Shown in pieces: positions 59,643-64,000 of a DNA stretch of 64,000 nt. A model generated the notes under the pieces. It ran no database searches and had not been told where the DNA came from. It worked only from the letters and a program-made list of their open reading frames with translations. The position numbers and the translations under genes are program-made. Each line of letters starts with the position of its first letter. Within the stretch, counting starts at the first letter, position 1. This DNA is from Apostichopus japonicus (taxonomy: Eukaryota > Echinodermata > Holothuroidea > Aspidochirotida > Stichopodidae). The DNA is taken from positions 5,684,001-5,748,000 of the forward strand of contig NC_092568.1 of assembly GCF_037975245.1 (NCBI RefSeq). Direction: 5' to 3'.

Positions 59643-60753
59643 CTCAGGCATACATTTGACAGATCCATTCAGAGATCCAGGAGATCAAACATCCAATGTT
59701 ACTGGTTTACATCAGCTTCTCTTAGCTTTAGAAAATGTACGGGCACAAATATCGTCAGGTAGAGAGCACGAAGACAACGACGACGCTTACCGGTTCCAGT
59801 GTCCTCGAGAGAAACTTGAAAGTGCTGGTCGTATTGTATTGATGGATGGCAATTTATATAGCTAGGCCTATGCCTCAAACATGCATTTATTACCTGTTGG
59901 CCTGCCTTTCCCCAACCACTTGCATAACTTGTCTTGCGACGGGATCTGCCAACCTTTCTACCAGAGACGAAAAATCGTGTTCACTCAAATTAGACATGGC
60001 GATGACCTATAGGTGTAACTTTAGTTTTACTACTTAGGCTAGTAATAGTATTATATAATACAGTGTGTAAATGGCATATTCGTCCAGCTACTTTGCCGCG
60101 CTTTGCCGAATTTGCATACGCCCCGCCCACGTTTCACAAGTGTCTAACATGGCACCGCCCATTCGCGTGCTGCTCACGTGTCTATAACCTATATATATAT
60201 GAGCTCGCCGAGTGTGACAAAATTATACGAGTGTGACAAAATTATACGGAAAGCCGTACGGACCTATATTATATTGTAGCAAGCTACTACTTTCACCCTA
60301 TGCTCTCCTATTGCTTTAAGCCCCCTTGAGTTCATGACTTGAACTGGAAAGTTATGCCCTATTTCGACAACCTTCTTCCTCCCAGGTCTCCTACATCTGA
60401 TTAATTGAGGGACAGCTTGTCCACTTATACCCCCATTTAGGGATCACCACTTGACATAATTTATTACCCTTGTATGTATCTCTTAGCAATTGTTTCACCC
60501 GCTCAGGGCTGGGAGTTTGTATATTTCGGAGTTCCCACCAGTTTGAATAGGGCTAATCACCTTTGGTGCTAACTGGTACCCTATTAATTGCCTCCTGATA
60601 ATTACATGACAATGTCTGTGTTGGGGAAGTGCGCGTAGATAAATCTGTCAGCTGTGTGTATTGATGTGGCAGGGCTGGTTAGGGACAAGCCTCCCTTTGC
60701 TTCGGTCACATGGACTGGATGGGTTTAAATACCCTATGAGCCAGGGGTTGATC

Positions 60754-60858
60754 ACTCATTCACTCAAGACCTGCAGTAATACACACTCGTGTGAGAAGAC
60801 AGTTTGTTACAACTTACGAGTATTTTGAATTCTGTTTGGACTCTTGCTCCATCCAGGT
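60754..60858 (+). repeat. 105-bp direct repeat, copy 1
   Basis: Starts ACTCATTCACTCAAGACC and ends GCTCCATCCAGGT. It is followed by AAGAATTC, so its end forms a good splice donor (CAG/GTAAGA). Confidence 0.9.
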
Positions 60859-62096
60859 AAGAATTCTATTTCTATAATTGTTAAGTTGCTTCCCTAGCAT
60901 ATATGTACTATTGTAATTTATTTGATTGCCATGTTAACTATTGAGGATTTCTCCCAAGAATCCTCTCATAGTAATTGTTGTCATTTGCAACTATTTTAAC
61001 AGCTGTGTTAAAGGGATTGTGCCTACCCAGATTGCATGTTGCTTTCTCATTACTTATTTTGATAGTAATCATCCCAAGATTATTAGTTTTAAGACATGGC
61101 AGTCGGATACTTTACCTGTTGTTAGCCTAGGGCTTGAGCAGGCCCAATATGCATTTACTTGTGAAGTGATATATTTACTTGTATATCATAGATGTTATTT
61201 ACATGTTTTCAGTTCCTCCCGAACTGTTAATTTATATTATCTACCTTGACCATACTTCCAATGTGGTTATATGCTAGTAGTAATGCTCGTTAAATGTGCT
61301 AACTTATGCGTCCTATGTATCTCCATGGGTGTTGTCTACCTGATTCACCTTGTTACCATGGTAACAGCTGTGACTGTGGTTATTTACACAAGTTTATTTC
61401 TTTGCTATTTATATGTAAGCATTGCCCCTATAATCCTAGAGTGATGCATTCATGTGAGGGTAATTATGGGTTTTGCTTACCACAATAAGAGGACTGTGTT
61501 GTCACTAGAATACTAGAAATGTTCTTGCTTATTTAATTATTACCAGCCACCCCTAACATATATATTTCACTTTTATTGTACATGACTATTACTATTAATT
61601 GTTGCCGGTTACTATGGTAACGTCCTTGGCAATATGCAAACTCAAGAGGGGTTAGCATATTATTTAATCCTTCACCATGTTAACGGGACTGTGAGGTGAT
61701 TTAGGCTAAATTACTTAATATGTTAGATTGGTCATATTGGTTATAATTGCTAGTTGGAATTATTTTACCTTTGCTGAGTTGACACTTATTTGAATGTTAC
61801 TATGTTATATGTTATCATGCGGTAGGTGCACACGCCCCTTTGTTTATGACCATTAGTAATTTAATTCCTGTTCACCTCATAGGCTCTTTGGCATGCTAGA
61901 CCCTGTGACCTTGAGAAGTTACACTTTATATGCTATAATTATTATTGTTGATTATGTATCTAGACGGTATGTTGGCCTCATTGTCCTTGACAATAGTTTT
62001 ATGCTTATTGTATTTTATCATCTAATGATTATGAATATTTACTCTTATTAATTACTTTATTTTAAATGGGTTGATTAGTTCCCCCACAAATTAGTG

Positions 62097-62201
62097 ACTC
62101 ATTCACTCAAGACCTGCAGTAATACACACTCGTGTGAGAAGACAGTTTGTTACAACTTACGAGTATTTTGAATTCTGTTTGGACTCTTGCTCCATCCAGG
62201 T
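62097..62201 (+). repeat. 105-bp direct repeat, copy 2
   Basis: I see no difference from copy 1 over 105 bp, 1343 bp downstream. Here it continues into TTTTACTGTG, so the donor motif is lost. Confidence 0.9.
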
Positions 62202-62995
62202 TTTTACTGTGTGTACCTTGTTAAACACATACTGTTGATGGCCTTGGGCAATTAGACGCTGGTCAATACTTATTAGACGCCGGTCGTCCCTATTAGACGC
62301 TGGTACATACTGTCATAGGGAAGGGGCTACTCCACCCGATGGTTGCCTGACCGGGCTAAGACGCTGGATCGGAATGACAGCGGATATGTTCGAGTGTAGT
62401 AATTGTTAACTTTATAGTCTCGTTAGTCGTAACGGGCTACAAGAGGGAGAGTTTATTGTATTTGCCTTGTTTTAGGTTGTGGGAATGTTGTAATGCATTT
62501 GCACCCACACAAACCGAGTTCTAGTTGTTATTATCTGTGTTTATAATGTACACAAACCGTATAGTTAAAGGTAGATCAGCACTGCTCCCTGATTATATGT
62601 GCTTTTTGAGTGGTTGCTATGCTTATTGAATACAGAAGCCCGTCATTACCCTAATATAAATGTTTCTGCCTACTGATTTGTGTATGTTTTCCATTAAGTT
62701 TCCGTTCCTATACTAGCTGGCCACAAGGGTCATAGTAGACGCCCCAAACCCTGCTGTTCCCTGATCGTAGGTGTCGTGGAGTAGCGTTACAATATATATA
62801 TCGATTATAGTTGCAAAATATATGACTTACTGTGATATATATGTTATTCATAATGTAAATAGGTTATGCATAACCTATATATATGAGGTGCACGAGTAAG
62901 TTATATATATTGCGGCATAACTAATATATATGAGGAGTTATAATCAATATATTTGGTATATCATTTTGTCACACATGGCGCCTCATAGATATCGC

Positions 62996-64000
62996 CTTTA
63001 AATAACCTGAACCTCCACCAAAAACATTATGGATCTTGTACTCATTATAGGGAAGACACATGAGATCTCGTGGAGCTTCCTATCTTGAGATATTTTGCTT
63101 ACAAGGTGTTCAGGGTTTGACCTTTGACCTACACCAAATTGTGTACAAACTTTACACTACAGACGGCTATCCTATCATGTATATATGAGCTCCTCTGATG
63201 TTCAGATCCTGAAGATACAGCTTTCTTAGAATTTTCACATTTTGCCCTCCGCTGACCCCAAATGACATTTGACCTCCACCCAAAACAATAGGCCTTTTGA
63301 ACTTATTATGGGGAGTCACATGCCAAAAATAAGAACTGCAGGGGTTATAGATCTTGACATATCGTGTTTACTATCTAAGCTTCATATGAACACACCCACA
63401 CATCAAACACACATACAGAAACACACACGCGCGCGCAAACGCACACTTGACTACATAGGTTACTTGCCTGCCTATGGCAATAAAAACCAAAAAAGAGGGG
63501 GGAAAAGATACGCTAGTAGAACCGTTGTGTGATAATCATGAATTACATTTTCAACTTTCTGTACATAACAATCTAGACGGCGTCCCGTAGATATAGTTTG
63601 TACAGCTGTACAATGCCGACACACTGGTCGCTAAGTATTCGTACATGTTTTCCTTGCGCTGGTTGAGTCAACAATGTGCAGGTAACATCCGTAGCGTGAT
63701 ATATTTCAAGTACATGTCTGTCAATATTTCTTTCAAAAATGCATATTTAAAATGATTTATTAGATCCCACTTCGATAAAAAGCTCATATTCCGCGGTGCA
63801 TGAGAGCGAACATTTATTACACTAATATGGGACAGGTCTAGTTGTGACTGTATCTTACAATACCGAAGGGGAGAGTGTGTGGGGGGGGGGGGACACGCTG
63901 ACATATTATTAACCATTTGAATTTCCAAGCACAATGCAACATGAGTTAACATGATTTGATTTTTAATCTCCATTTTACTACAACATTAGTTTTGTAGAGA
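62996..64000. other. No gene seen; GACCT-rich dispersed repeat and microsatellite
   Basis: 63050-63300 contains TTTGACCTACACCAAATT and TTTGACCTCCACCCAAAA, the reverse-orientation counterpart of the repeat at 39.9-40.2 kb. A CA-rich tract lies at 63390-63445 and a poly-G run at 63880-63892. Confidence 0.5.

Larger units (their letters stand above)
58136..59865 (+). pseudogene. Element-borne ORF split by a hAT-like insertion (133 codons when the insert is ignored)
   Basis: The 5' part (58136-58322, beginning MDVPGFVTAFSS) and the 3' part (59651-59865, ending MDGNLYS) flank the element at 58323-59642. The left part ends one base into a codon and the right part supplies the other two, so the frame is continuous if the insert and one 8-bp duplication are left out. 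The protein is mostly helical, and near its end has FQCPREKLES. I recall a similar motif just before the helix-turn-helix of some animal integrase-like transposon proteins. That resemblance is weak and from memory. No integrase core follows, so this may be the N-terminal stub of a deletion derivative. Confidence 0.5.
60275..62791. mobile_element. LTR-like insertion (2517 bp) in the right inverted repeat
   Basis: The inverted-repeat comparison gives the insertion limits: the inserted DNA starts TGTAGCAAGCTACT and ends AGTAGCGTTACA, with ATAT on both sides. TG...CA ends and a 4-bp duplication suit an LTR; it may be a solo LTR or an unclassified element. TTTAAATA at about 60724 could be a TATA box. 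No protein-coding domain is present. An identical 105-bp segment occurs twice inside. Confidence 0.5.
57635..62995. mobile_element. DNA transposon-like element with ~365-bp terminal inverted repeats, carrying later insertions
   Basis: The left arm 57635-58000 (from GCGATATCTATGAGGCGCC to GGGCGGGGCGTATGCAAAT) is matched in inverse by the right arm, which begins ATTTGCATACGCCCCGCCC at 60113 and ends GGCGCCTCATAGATATCGC at 62995. The right arm is split by a 2517-bp insertion at 60275-62791. Between the arms is one short plus-strand gene, split by a 1320-bp hAT-like element. Without the insertions the element is about 1.5 kb. I see no clear target duplication, so the superfamily stays open. Confidence 0.8.

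Overview
The window looks like nuclear DNA from a marine invertebrate deuterostome. An echinoderm, perhaps a sea cucumber, is my best guess. The reasons are a phosphonate-metabolism gene split by spliceosomal introns with clean GT/AG junctions, polyadenylation signals, AT-rich intergenic DNA, tRNA-derived SINEs, a dense population of short hAT-like elements with perfect 8-bp target duplications, and the recurrent 'taggcct' word common in echinoderm genomes. The species call is inference. No bacterial operon, CRISPR array, rRNA gene or free-standing tRNA gene is visible.

One gene is solid: 2-aminoethylphosphonate--pyruvate transaminase (+ strand, eight coding exons, 18026-30325). Every exon junction keeps the reading frame, one intron is a GC-AG intron, and the protein starts with a hexapeptide repeat encoded by an 18-bp minisatellite. 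A phase-compatible alternative last exon lies 22 kb downstream (52316-52396). Weaker gene evidence: a single-pass membrane microprotein on the minus strand (8910-9152), short plus-strand ORFs at 10333-10566 and 13927-14109, and one well-bounded minus-strand exon of unknown identity (50583-50739).

Most of the rest is repeats. 0.66-2.5 kb: three hAT-like elements nested inside one another. 3.3-4.6 kb: a 45-bp minisatellite split by a 900-bp element. 6.6 kb: a hammerhead-ribozyme-like core of the Penelope type. 7.7-8.06 kb and 20.8-21.06 kb: tRNA-derived SINEs. 40.4-43.8 kb: a 212-bp satellite in a six-monomer higher-order repeat of 1271 bp. 44.7-47.3 kb: a 399-bp repeat full of AGGTCA nuclear-receptor half-sites. 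48.8-49.8 kb: a dead LINE reverse transcriptase. 55.0-55.8 kb: a 51-bp minisatellite open in several frames.

The most unusual region is 57.6-63.0 kb. It is a DNA transposon-like element with terminal inverted repeats of about 365 bp and a short gene. The gene is split by a 1320-bp hAT-like element, which itself carries a 368-bp hAT-like element, and the right terminal repeat is split by a 2.5-kb LTR-like insertion. Removing the 1320-bp element and one copy of its target duplication restores a continuous 133-codon frame.
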